From contig NZ_JYJG01000560.1 in NCBI RefSeq assembly GCF_000955955.1, positions 1-8,232 of the forward strand: 8,232 bases of DNA. The letters are read 5' to 3'. This DNA is from Lentzea aerocolonigenes. GTDB taxonomy: Bacteria > Actinomycetota > Actinomycetes > Mycobacteriales > Pseudonocardiaceae. Numbering within the stretch: the first letter of the stretch is position 1; each line of letters starts with the position of its first letter. The translations under genes were made by a program, and so were the position numbers. The notes beneath the pieces were generated by a model that was not told where the DNA came from, did not search any database, and saw only the letters and a list, made by a program, of their open reading frames with translations. Below, piece after piece: positions 1-6,342 of this stretch.

Positions 1-20
1 CCCGGACTTCGATACAGGCC

Positions 21-1460
21 CTAGTTGTCCTTCTTCGCGCTGATGGTCGTATTCAGCTGACTGCCGTCCTTTTTGCTCGCAACGCAGTAGATGCGGCGCT
101 GCGCGTTGTCGTTCTTGTCCTTCTTCCACGCGGTGTCCGTGGGGACGAGCGTCGACAGCTTGAGCTTGGCGCCGTCCTTGATCCACGCCGACTTCAGCGT
201 CAGCTCGCAGCGGGAGACGCCGAACGTCTTCAGCACCTCGACGCCGGGATAGGTCGCGTCGGGCAGGCTCGACTGCACCGGCAGCGTCTCGGTCACGTCG
301 AACACCTCGAAGTCGTGCGGCTTGTCGCACTCCTCGCGGGTGTCCGAGTCGAGCTGTTTGGTGGGAGCGACCTGGCCGTTGCCGCACACGTTCTCGGAGA
401 GGCCGAAGACCGGGATCTCGCCGCCTTCGCCGTACGTCAGCGCGGCGCTGCTGCTGCCGGTGGGCGACGTGAACCAGCTGTGCGTGTAGATACCGCCCGT
501 GAACGCCAACGCGGCGATAGCAACCGCGCCGACCAACGCGATGATGCGATTGCGCTTCTTCTTCGCCGGGTCGACGGCAGGCGCCTGCTGGTACTGCTGG
601 GTCTGAGCCGGTGGAATTCCGGTGGGCGGCGTCGGCTGGTTGCCGATGCTGCCGAGCATGGCGCGGGCCTGCGGACCGGACAGCCGCGCGTTCGGGTCGG
701 CGATGAGCAGACCGGTGATCACGGCACCGAGCACGCCCGTCGCACGCGTCAGCCGCGGCGTCTCGCTCATGATCGCGTGCAGCGTCGAGGCCGTGGAGGA
801 GCGCTCGAACGGGCTCCAGCCCTCGACGGCGTAGCAGAGGGTCGCGCCCAACGCCCACAGGTCGGACGCCGGGCCCGCCTCGTGGCCGTGGATGCGTTCC
901 GGCGCCATGTACGCGGGCGAGCCGATGAGGCTGCCGCTGGTCGTGAGGCGCGGGTCGTCGACGGCCTGGGCGATGCCGAAGTCGGTGAGCTTGAGCTTGC
1001 CGTCCGGGCGGACCATCAGGTTGCCGGGCTTGACGTCGCGGTGCACGATCCCGGCCTGGTGCGCGCTCTCCAGCGCCGTCAACGCCTGCAGTGCGATCGA
1101 GACGACCTGGTTCGGCGGCATCGGGCCGTGGGCGCTGATCAACGTCGACAGCGTCGCCGCCTCGACCAGCTCCATGATGATGTACGTCGTGCCGTTCTCG
1201 TTGATGGCGTCGTACACCGTCACGATGGACGGGTCGTTGAGCTTGCCGGCGGTGCGCGCCTCACGCAGAGCGCGCTCTTCGAGCACACGGCGTTCCTCGT
1301 GAGCGATGCCGTCCGGCAGGTGCAGTTCCTTGATCGCGACGAAGCGTCCGATGTGGCGGTCCTGCGCACGCCACACGATGCCCATGCCACCGCGGCCGAG
1401 CTCCGCTACCAGGGCGTACCTGCCCGCGATGACGCGCGGTTCGACTGCCTGTCCGTGCAA
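21..1460 (-). CDS. Membrane Ser/Thr protein kinase (PknB-type) with septum-formation-like outer domain
   Basis: A 479-residue Hanks-type kinase. Visible motifs are the glycine loop GRGGMG (22-27), lysine K44 in VAIK, the catalytic loop HRDVKPGN (140-147), DFG (160-162), activation-loop threonines T173/T174 and APE (186-188), so the kinase should be active. A Pro/Gln-rich linker (about 275-298) leads to KKKR and one membrane span (about 306-326). The outer domain (about 340-479) has four cysteines (C359, C378, C418, C459), a CDKPHDFEVF motif and an LVPTDTAW motif, which resemble the 'septum formation' domain (PF13845) rather than PASTA repeats. This assignment is from memory of the family pattern. 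The start is TTG: AGGAG lies 6 nt upstream, an in-frame TAG sits just before it, and no other start precedes the glycine loop. It lies 71 bp behind the ACT gene and may share its transcript. Substrates are unknown. Confidence 0.93.
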   Translation of the reverse strand: MHGQAVEPRVIAGRYALVAELGRGGMGIVWRAQDRHIGRFVAIKELHLPDGIAHEERRVLEERALREARTAGKLNDPSIVTVYDAINENGTTYIIMELVEAATLSTLISAHGPMPPNQVVSIALQALTALESAHQAGIVHRDVKPGNLMVRPDGKLKLTDFGIAQAVDDPRLTTSGSLIGSPAYMAPERIHGHEAGPASDLWALGATLCYAVEGWSPFERSSTASTLHAIMSETPRLTRATGVLGAVITGLLIADPNARLSGPQARAMLGSIGNQPTPPTGIPPAQTQQYQQAPAVDPAKKKRNRIIALVGAVAIAALAFTGGIYTHSWFTSPTGSSSAALTYGEGGEIPVFGLSENVCGNGQVAPTKQLDSDTREECDKPHDFEVFDVTETLPVQSSLPDATYPGVEVLKTFGVSRCELTLKSAWIKDGAKLKLSTLVPTDTAWKKDKNDNAQRRIYCVASKKDGSQLNTTISAKKDN

Positions 1461-1531
1461 CGTGCGCTCCTACGACCGATGAACCGGGGCGTTGAACGGT
1501 ACTTCAGACCGTGCAACTGGGGGATCGGTTC

Positions 1532-1933
1532 CTAGACTTCCGGCGCTACAACCAGTTCGTGACCTGCGGCACGCAACGCCAGCACAGCGCGACCGAGGTC
1601 CGTGTGCTTCACGAGCAGGTGGTCCGTGTCGTATGTGGACAGCGCGAACAGCGAGACGCCGGCCGCAGCCAACTCCCCTGCCAGCGCGGCCATGATGCCG
1701 GTGAGGGTGAACTCCAGCGGCCCGCGCACGGTGAGCAGCCGCCAGCCCTTCTCGGCGTTGTCCGCCGGCAGGTCGAACGACGAGGGCGCGATGATCGACA
1801 TCTCGTCCGGCGTCCTGGTCACCGACACCAGCGCGTCGGTCAGGTCGAGCAGCCCCGAGGGGACCGGAGCGTCCGGCGCCAGGCGCGTGACGGCGTACTC
1901 GCCAGGGCGGACGTCCACGATGAGCCGCTTCAT
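1532..1933 (-). CDS. ACT-domain protein (COG3603 / ACT_7-like)
   Basis: A 133-residue protein of the small ACT-domain family. The N-terminal half (about 1-60) is a first alpha/beta unit, and the ACT core is about 64-130, with the motif GPLEFTLTGIMAALAGELAA (71-90) followed by GVSLFALSTYDTDHLLV. This is the usual pattern of small stand-alone ACT proteins (PF13840, CASTOR-like), which are thought to bind amino acids or other small ligands; no catalytic domain is attached. The ATG is 5 bp after the thyX stop, and a GAAGG ribosome site lies inside the last thyX codons, so the two genes are probably cotranscribed and translationally coupled. The ligand and any link to thymidylate synthesis are unknown. 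Confidence 0.88.
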   Translation of the reverse strand: MKRLIVDVRPGEYAVTRLAPDAPVPSGLLDLTDALVSVTRTPDEMSIIAPSSFDLPADNAEKGWRLLTVRGPLEFTLTGIMAALAGELAAAGVSLFALSTYDTDHLLVKHTDLGRAVLALRAAGHELVVAPEV

Positions 1934-1938
1934 GGGCG

Positions 1939-2643
1939 TCAGCCTTCAACCACCAGTGGGCTTGAAGCAACTTCTGTGCCGTCCGGGAGTGTCGAGATGA
2001 CGAAGTCCGCGAACGCGTTGGGCGCCGCCTTGGTCAGCTCGCGCAGGCACGCCACGGCCAGCTCGCGCAGTTCGACGTTGATGTGCTCGGTCGCGCGCAT
2101 CGCGATGAAGTGCCGCCACGACCGGTAGTTGCCCGTGACGACGATCTCGGTGCCCGTGGCGTTGGGCAGCACGGACCGCGCGACCTCACGCGCGCGCCGC
2201 CCGTTGACGGTCTTCTCCAGGCTCTGCACCAGGTCCTCGTACACCTTGAGACTCGCCTCGGTGGCCGCGACGAACCGCGCGTGCAGCTCGGGGTCCTGGG
2301 CGATCAGCGACGGCTCGACGACATCGGTCGGGTCGGTGCGCTGGGACAGCTGCGAGTACGAGAAGTGCCGGTGCCGGATCAGCTCGTGGGTGAGCGACCG
2401 GGGCAGCTCGGTCAGGTACAGCGTCGCGCTGCCGTGCTCGAACGCGGCGAGGTGGCCCACGTCGAGCAGGTGGTGCAGGAACGTCGCGTTGGTGTTCGTC
2501 ATGGGGTTCGAGCGGTCCCACGACTGGTAGCAGGCCCGGCCGGCGAACTCGACGAGCGCGGCGCCGCCGTCCGCGTCGGTCGTCCACGGCACGTCGTCCG
2601 GCGGGATGAACTCGGTCTTAGCCACCAAACGCACTCTCGGCAT
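1939..2643 (-). CDS. thyX: FAD-dependent thymidylate synthase ThyX
   Basis: Makes dTMP from dUMP with methylene-tetrahydrofolate, using FAD and NADPH, in the cytoplasm. The signature RHRx7S is present at residues 90-100 ([11 protein letters not shown], then QR), and [13 protein letters not shown] (171-183), part of the nucleotide/flavin region, is intact. The whole protein aligns with the mycobacterial enzyme as remembered (shared [29 protein letters not shown]-like and [10 protein letters not shown] stretches). The ATG at 2643 gives 234 residues, and the homology begins right after it ([10 protein letters not shown]). An in-frame GTG at 2655 (238 residues) and an ATG at 2691 (250 residues) are alternatives. 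None has a good ribosome site; a -10-like GATAGT at 2654-2659 fits a nearly leaderless mRNA starting at 2643. First gene of the thyX-ACT(-kinase) cluster, divergent from the RHH gene. Confidence 0.96.
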   Translation of the reverse strand: MPRVRLVAKTEFIPPDDVPWTTDADGGAALVEFAGRACYQSWDRSNPMTNTNATFLHHLLDVGHLAAFEHGSATLYLTELPRSLTHELIRHRHFSYSQLSQRTDPTDVVEPSLIAQDPELHARFVAATEASLKVYEDLVQSLEKTVNGRRAREVARSVLPNATGTEIVVTGNYRSWRHFIAMRATEHINVELRELAVACLRELTKAAPNAFADFVISTLPDGTEVASSPLVVEG

Positions 2644-2653
2644 GCCTCGAGAC

Positions 2654-2659
2654 ACTATC
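2654..2659 (-). promoter_or_regulatory. Candidate -10 box of thyX
   Basis: On the minus strand these bases read GATAGT (4 of 6 match to TATAAT), ending 10 nt before the ATG at 2643. A transcript starting 6-8 nt downstream would have only a 3-5 nt leader, consistent with the missing Shine-Dalgarno site. No convincing -35 box was found, so this is tentative. Confidence 0.3.
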
Positions 2660-2665
2660 TGACAG

Positions 2666-2694
2666 TTGCGCGACGCCAGATGTGACGTCATAGT
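2666..2694 (+). promoter_or_regulatory. Candidate promoter of the RHH-DUF4097 pair (leaderless)
   Basis: TTGCGC (2666-2671) and CATAGT (2689-2694) are separated by 17 bp; three and four bases match the -35 and -10 consensus. The expected transcription start, about 7 nt after the -10 box, falls on the A of the ATG at 2701, which suggests a leaderless message; no Shine-Dalgarno site precedes that ATG. The palindrome TGACGTCA (2683-2690) overlaps the -10 box by two bases, a good place for autorepression. Confidence 0.4.
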
Positions 2695-2700
2695 GGTGTC

Positions 2701-3207
2701 ATGGATCTGTCGCCGTACATCGCGTCACTGCGCGAGGACCTGGCGACGGCCGCCTCAGCGGGGGACGACAACACCCGTCGAACGGCCGCCGCGTTGTCCG
2801 CAGCGCTCGAGCCAGCCGCGCGACTGGCAATCATGAACGCACTGTCGGACCTGGCCGCGGAGGTCACCGCCTCCCTGGAAGGCCAGGTCGTGGAGGTTCG
2901 CCTGGCCGGCCGGGACGTCCAGGTGGTCGTCACGGGCTCCGCCGAGCCGGAGCCGGAACCCGCTCCGCATCAGGAGGTGCCGCTCGGTGACGCCACAGGT
3001 GACATCAGCCGCATCACCCTGCGCATGATCAACGAGCTCAAGTCGAAGGCCGAGGCCGCCGCGGCCGCTCAGGGCGTGTCGCTGAACTCGTTCATCCAGC
3101 AGGCCGTCGGGGGCGCGGTGCACGGCAAGCACAAGCATCACGGACACAAGGGGTGGCAGGGCAACACGGGCTCCGGCTCGCGTGTCCGCGGATGGGTGCA
3201 GGGGTGA
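2701..3207 (+). CDS. Ribbon-helix-helix (HicB/Arc-like) protein with His-rich tail
   Basis: A 168-residue protein of a type often labelled 'HicB family antitoxin' in actinomycetes. Residues 1-75 are a mainly helical, Ala-rich part ending in a short strand region ([17 protein letters not shown]). An acidic/proline linker (EPEPEPAP, 82-89) follows. Residues 102-140 form the likely ribbon-helix-helix: a strand ISRITLRM, helix [16 protein letters not shown] and helix [10 protein letters not shown]. The tail (141-168) has six histidines in eight to ten residues ([10 protein letters not shown]) and is Gly/Arg-rich, so it might bind metal or nucleic acid. No HicA toxin is beside it, so the antitoxin label should not be taken literally. 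The stop is immediately followed by the DUF4097 start, so the two proteins probably work together; the RHH part suggests a DNA-binding regulator. Confidence 0.85.
   Translation: MDLSPYIASLREDLATAASAGDDNTRRTAAALSAALEPAARLAIMNALSDLAAEVTASLEGQVVEVRLAGRDVQVVVTGSAEPEPEPAPHQEVPLGDATGDISRITLRMINELKSKAEAAAAAQGVSLNSFIQQAVGGAVHGKHKHHGHKGWQGNTGSGSRVRGWVQG
3200..3204 (+). promoter_or_regulatory. Ribosome binding site deciding the DUF4097 start
   Basis: AGGGG lies 8 nt before the ATG at 3213, inside the end of the RHH gene. It favours this ATG over the in-frame GTG at 3204, which would overlap the RHH stop as GTGA, and over the longer reading frame that begins inside the RHH gene. Confidence 0.55.
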
Positions 3208-3212
3208 CTGGG

Positions 3213-4112
3213 ATGACCGAGGAAACCGGACCGGCAGGCGTCGTGCGGCAGCAGAGCTTCGAGTTCGCGGGCATCGCCGAGATCGACATCTCGCTGGTCA
3301 GCGGCCGCGTGCAGGTGCACCTGGTCGACGATCCGGGCGTGCACGTCGAGGTGCGGCACGACCCGACCGCTGGCAACTCGTGGACCGAGGGCTTGTCCAG
3401 CGTGCTGAGCTGGGTCAGCGGCCAGTTCGGCCCGGACAAGACGAACGCTCCGGCAGGCCCCGAGGAGGCCGTGCGCGAGGCCCGCGTCGAACTGCTGGGC
3501 AACCGTTTGCGCATCGAGTCGTCGAAGGCGCTGCCATTGCGCGCGATGCCGCTCTCCGTCGTCGTGACGGCACCCGTGGGGTCACACGTGACGTCACGGA
3601 CCGGCGCGGCTGACGTCATCGTCACGGGCGGTGCGGGCCGGCTCGACCTGAACACCGGCACGGGCACCGTCTCCGCGGACCGCGCGACCGGCGAGGCCAA
3701 GGTCAACTCGGGCGCGGGCACGGTCCGCCTCGGCACGATGCTCGCCTCGCTCAAGGCCAAGACCGGCAGCGGTGACGTCGAGGTGTCGTCGGTCGGCGGC
3801 ACGTCCACGCTGATCACCGGCACGGGTGACGTGTGGCTGGGTGCCGTGCACGGCAACGTCCAGGTGCGCACCGGCAGCGGCGACCTGACCGTGGCCGACG
3901 CCGCGTCCGGCGAGATCCAGCTGGGCACCGGGTCCGGCAACATCCGCGTCGGCATCCGTCAGGGCACACTCGCCCGCATCGACCTGGTGTCGACGTCCGG
4001 CAACGCCCGCAGCGACTTCGACGTCTCGTCCGAGCCGCTCGGCGACGCCACGTTGAACGTCACGGGCCGCACGGGCAGCGGCAACGCACTGGTGACCGCC
4101 GCCGCAAGCTGA
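3213..4112 (+). CDS. DUF4097-family beta-repeat protein
   Basis: A 299-residue protein with no signal peptide or membrane span. The N-terminal part (about 10-120) has beta strands (FEFAGIAEIDISLVSGRVQVHLV) interrupted by an insert (about 52-90). From about 125 onward it carries short repeats of the form TG(S/T)G(D/T/N)(V/L/I), at residues 148, 166 (SGAGTV), 184, 202, 220 and 239, spaced 18, 18, 18, 18 and 19 residues, with related copies near 260 and 287. This regular period points to a right-handed beta-helix or beta-roll, as expected for DUF4097 (adhesin-like) proteins, whose biochemical role is not established. It directly follows the RHH gene and is probably coupled to it. Without a secretion signal it is probably cytoplasmic, perhaps a scaffold or ligand-sensing partner of the RHH protein; that is inference. 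Confidence 0.88.
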   Translation: MTEETGPAGVVRQQSFEFAGIAEIDISLVSGRVQVHLVDDPGVHVEVRHDPTAGNSWTEGLSSVLSWVSGQFGPDKTNAPAGPEEAVREARVELLGNRLRIESSKALPLRAMPLSVVVTAPVGSHVTSRTGAADVIVTGGAGRLDLNTGTGTVSADRATGEAKVNSGAGTVRLGTMLASLKAKTGSGDVEVSSVGGTSTLITGTGDVWLGAVHGNVQVRTGSGDLTVADAASGEIQLGTGSGNIRVGIRQGTLARIDLVSTSGNARSDFDVSSEPLGDATLNVTGRTGSGNALVTAAAS

Positions 4113-4144
4113 CCGGGGGGTCGGAGGAGGGACGGCGTCCCCGG
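4113..4144. terminator. Possible bidirectional terminator between convergent genes
   Basis: The 32 bp between the stops of the DUF4097 gene and the SUKH gene begins with CCGGGG (4113-4118) and ends with CCCCGG (4139-4144), which can pair over a 20 nt loop. A tighter alternative hairpin is GGGAC-GGC-GTCCC (4129-4141). There is no T-run on either side, which is common in actinomycetes, so termination is likely from position but not proven. Confidence 0.4.
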
Positions 4145-4639
4145 CTAGGGCTCCTGGAACGGTTTGGAGCCGCCGGGGACGTCGTCCGGAAACAGCGGCA
4201 CGCGGATCTCGCCGGTCAGGAACTTCCTGGTGAAACTCGAGAAGCTGCCGTCGAACGACCAGCTCTGCCGCAGATCGGTGATCACGACGGTCCACTCGTC
4301 CGGCTCGCCGCGGGTGTACCAGAGGCAGTGGTCGCCGTTCACGGTCATGCCCCAGGGCAGCAGACCGGGCGAGTCCGGGTGCACCCGCAGACCTGGCTGA
4401 CGGCGCAGCGCACGCAGCATCTTGGGCGCCTGCGTCATCCAGTTCATGAACGCGGCCCGCGCCGTCGGGTGCAGGATCCGCACGTAACCGCCGACGATCA
4501 GCGGCGGATAGGCCTCGGCGAGATGCACGAAGTCGCTGGGCAACGCCGTGCCCGCACGTGCTTTGACCGCGTCCCAGTCGACTGGGTCAGGACGCCGTTC
4601 TGGCGCTCCCAGCAGATCGATCCACTCGTCAGGCGGCAC
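4145..4639 (-). CDS. SMI1/KNR4 (SUKH) family protein
   Basis: A 164-residue single-domain SUKH protein. Typical features are LPSDFVHLAEAY (33-44), the core LLPWGMTVNGDHCLWYT (93-109), then EPDEWTVVITD (112-122) and a C-terminal FSSFTRKFLTGEI helix (133-145). SUKH proteins are best known as immunity proteins that neutralise nuclease or deaminase toxins of polymorphic toxin systems, but many actinomycete members stand alone. No toxin gene is visible here. The start is GTG at 4639 with a very strong GGAGGTGA ribosome site 3 nt upstream. It lies 18 bp behind the TetR gene and is probably the last gene of the reductase-TetR-SUKH transcript. Function in this setting is unknown. Confidence 0.85.
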   Translation of the reverse strand: MPPDEWIDLLGAPERRPDPVDWDAVKARAGTALPSDFVHLAEAYPPLIVGGYVRILHPTARAAFMNWMTQAPKMLRALRRQPGLRVHPDSPGLLPWGMTVNGDHCLWYTRGEPDEWTVVITDLRQSWSFDGSFSSFTRKFLTGEIRVPLFPDDVPGGSKPFQEP

Positions 4640-4657
4640 CGCTCACCTCCGTGACCC

Positions 4658-5266
4658 TCAAGCATCGCCTGCGGCACTCGGGATTCGGTTGTACCGCAGT
4701 CCGGCGACGAGCAGTGAGACGACGGCGTCGAAAGCGTCCTGAATGTGAGGATCCCCCCACTCCTGGGCGTGGGCCGGGTGGTGGAACATGTCGGTCGCGT
4801 CCCACACCGCCTTCGCCGTCGCGTTCACGTCATCGGTCACGAACTCCTGGGTATCCACTCCCGCGCGGATGATGCGCGCGACCTGACCCACCAGATGTTC
4901 GACGTGGTAGTCGGGGATGGTGCAGCTCTCGCTCACCAGCACGCGGAACGTCGCGAACAGCTCCGGTTCCTCGGTGTGGGAGCGCCGTTTCCTGTCGAAC
5001 AGGTGCTGCAACCAGGCCCGCAGGTTGTCGGCGGCGCTCGCGTTCTCGTCGAGCACCGACTCCATCTCGACGTGAATCGCGTCGAGCCAGCGCCGCGTCA
5101 CGGCCTCGCGCAACGCGGCCTTCGTCGGGAAGTGGCGGTAGACGCTGCCGTGGCTGACCCCGAGCGCCTTCGCGACGTCGACCACCGTCGCCTTGGCGGG
5201 CCCGTACCTGCGCAGCACCTCTTCGGTCGCCGCGAGGATCGCCTCCCCGGTCAACGCCTCCGCCAC
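4658..5266 (-). CDS. TetR/AcrR family transcriptional regulator
   Basis: About 202 residues. The N-terminal DNA-binding part is clear: ILAATEEVLRRYG (10-22), then the helix-turn-helix TVVDVAKALGVSHGSVYRHF (27-46) followed by PTKAALREAV. Residues from about 60 on form the variable all-helical ligand and dimer domain, containing a DATDMFHHPAH stretch; no ligand can be named. The start chosen is GTG at 5266 because GAGGTGA lies 5 nt before it. A second in-frame GTG at 5275 would overlap the reductase stop as GTGA and give 205 residues. It is cotranscribed behind the aldo/keto reductase, so it may control that operon, perhaps through the inverted repeat at 6295-6328. The open frame continues upstream into the reductase gene but that part is a shadow. 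Confidence 0.92.
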   Translation of the reverse strand: MAEALTGEAILAATEEVLRRYGPAKATVVDVAKALGVSHGSVYRHFPTKAALREAVTRRWLDAIHVEMESVLDENASAADNLRAWLQHLFDRKRRSHTEEPELFATFRVLVSESCTIPDYHVEHLVGQVARIIRAGVDTQEFVTDDVNATAKAVWDATDMFHHPAHAQEWGDPHIQDAFDAVVSLLVAGLRYNRIPSAAGDA

Positions 5267-5271
5267 GTCGC

Positions 5272-6255
5272 TCACCTCTCGCTGTCCAGCATGGCCATCT
5301 GCTCCGCGGCGTACCGCGTGCCCGCAGCGGCCCCAACAGGAACAACGGCCTCGATCTCCTGCAATTCCCGCTCGGTGAACGTCACGTCGACGGCACCGAT
5401 GGCCTCGCTCAGCCTCGCACGCTTGGTCGTGCCGACGAGAGGCACCACGTCCTCGCCGCGCGCCGCGACCCACGCGATCGCGAGCTGAGCGACCGTCACG
5501 CCCTTGTTCTTCGCGATCTCGCCGAGCTTCTCGACCAGCGCGCGGTTCTGGGCGAGGTTGTCGCCCTGGAACCTCGGCGTGTGGCCGCGCCAGTCGTTCT
5601 TGCCGATCTCCACCGGTGTGGAGGAGATCAGGCCGCGCGACAGCACCCCGTACGCCGTGATGCTGATGCCGAGCTCACGGGTGACCTGCAGGATCTCCCG
5701 CTCCACACCGCGCTCCAGCAGGCCGTACTCGATCTGCAGGTCGGCGATCGGGTGGACGGCGTGGGCGCGGCGGATGGTCTCCGCACCCACCTCGCTCAGG
5801 CCGATGTGGCCCACGAGGCCCTTCTCGATCTGGTCGGCGATGGCGCCGATGGTGTCCTCGATCGGCACGTTCGGGTCGAGCCGCGCGGGCCGGTAGACGT
5901 CGATGTGGTCGGTGCCCAGCCGCTGCAACGAGTAGGCCAGGAAGTTGGCCACGGCGGCGGGCCGTCCGTCGAACCCGAGGAACGCGCCTGCGTGGTCGCG
6001 CATGCCGCCGAACTTGACGCTGAGCTGCACCTCGTCGCGGCGACCCCTGATGGCCTCGCCGATGAGCATCTCGTTGTGCCCCATGCCGTAGAAGTCACCG
6101 GTGTCGAGCAACGTGACGCCGGCGTCCATCGCCGCGCGGATGGTCGCGATGCTCTCGTCGCGGTCGGCCGGGCCGTACGCGTTGGACATGCCCATGCAGC
6201 CCAAGCCGATCGCGGACACAACAGGGCCGGTGGCTCCGAGCTGACGCTTCTGCAT
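5272..6255 (-). CDS. Aldo/keto reductase lacking the catalytic histidine
   Basis: A 327-residue full-length (beta/alpha)8 oxidoreductase expected to use NADPH on carbonyl compounds. It begins with the family pattern LGATGPVVSAIGLGCMGMSNAYGP and is closest to the YakC/AKR13-like group. Of the catalytic tetrad D51, Y56 and K81 are present, but the fourth residue, normally His in a YQHRVDP-type motif, is Ala124 (YRPARLDP, 121-128). The same PAR variant occurs in other actinomycete members as I recall, so it is probably a subfamily trait rather than a broken gene. The C-terminal cofactor motif is VPLVGTTKRARLSEAIGAV. ATG at 6255 has GAAGGGG 6 nt upstream. It is first in a likely operon with the TetR and SUKH genes and is divergent from the ArsR gene. 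The substrate is unknown. Confidence 0.92.
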   Translation of the reverse strand: MQKRQLGATGPVVSAIGLGCMGMSNAYGPADRDESIATIRAAMDAGVTLLDTGDFYGMGHNEMLIGEAIRGRRDEVQLSVKFGGMRDHAGAFLGFDGRPAAVANFLAYSLQRLGTDHIDVYRPARLDPNVPIEDTIGAIADQIEKGLVGHIGLSEVGAETIRRAHAVHPIADLQIEYGLLERGVEREILQVTRELGISITAYGVLSRGLISSTPVEIGKNDWRGHTPRFQGDNLAQNRALVEKLGEIAKNKGVTVAQLAIAWVAARGEDVVPLVGTTKRARLSEAIGAVDVTFTERELQEIEAVVPVGAAAGTRYAAEQMAMLDSER

Positions 6256-6294
6256 TTCGAACCCCTTCGTCTTCGGTGACTTCCACCTTGCCCG

Positions 6295-6328
6295 ATGGAC
6301 TGACAGATTTCAATATCTGTCAGTCCAT
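6295..6328. repeat. Perfect 14-bp-arm inverted repeat, candidate operator
   Basis: ATGGACTGACAGAT (6295-6308) and ATCTGTCAGTCCAT (6315-6328) are exact reverse complements separated by 6 bp. It lies 40 bp upstream of the reductase start, in the divergent control region. Because no gene ends here it is unlikely to be a terminator; the size and symmetry suit a dimeric regulator, most simply the TetR protein of the adjoining operon (inference). Confidence 0.75.
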
Positions 6329-6342
6329 AGTTGTCCGCGCGA

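Noticed and set aside
1496..1512. Hairpin ACGGT/ACCGT between the ACT and kinase genes
   Set aside because: The stem is only 5 bp with a 7 nt loop and no T-run; it is too weak to call a terminator, and the two genes may be cotranscribed.
315..1535. Long plus-strand reading frame (406 codons) opposite the kinase gene
   Set aside because: It is antisense to a kinase with all catalytic motifs, is Arg-rich and low in complexity in the way of GC-rich shadow frames, and shows no recognisable domain.
2656..2665. TATCTGACAG near thyX as a further copy of the inverted repeat at 6295-6328
   Set aside because: The similarity is one half-site with a mismatch (ATCTGACAG against ATCTGTCAG) and no symmetrical partner.
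2644..2691. A longer ThyX starting at 2691
   Set aside because: The extra 16 residues do not match the family, would leave only 9 bp to the divergent RHH gene, and would cover the candidate thyX -10 box. It is kept only as an alternative start.
2701..3207. HicAB toxin-antitoxin module
   Set aside because: Only the RHH part resembles HicB; no HicA-like double-stranded RNA-binding toxin gene is next to it, and the neighbour is a DUF4097 protein.
5276..5473. N-terminal extension of the TetR protein to 5473
   Set aside because: The extra 66 residues are Arg-rich and lie within the reductase gene; TetR proteins begin close to the helix-turn-helix, and a strong GAGGTGA site precedes the GTG at 5266.
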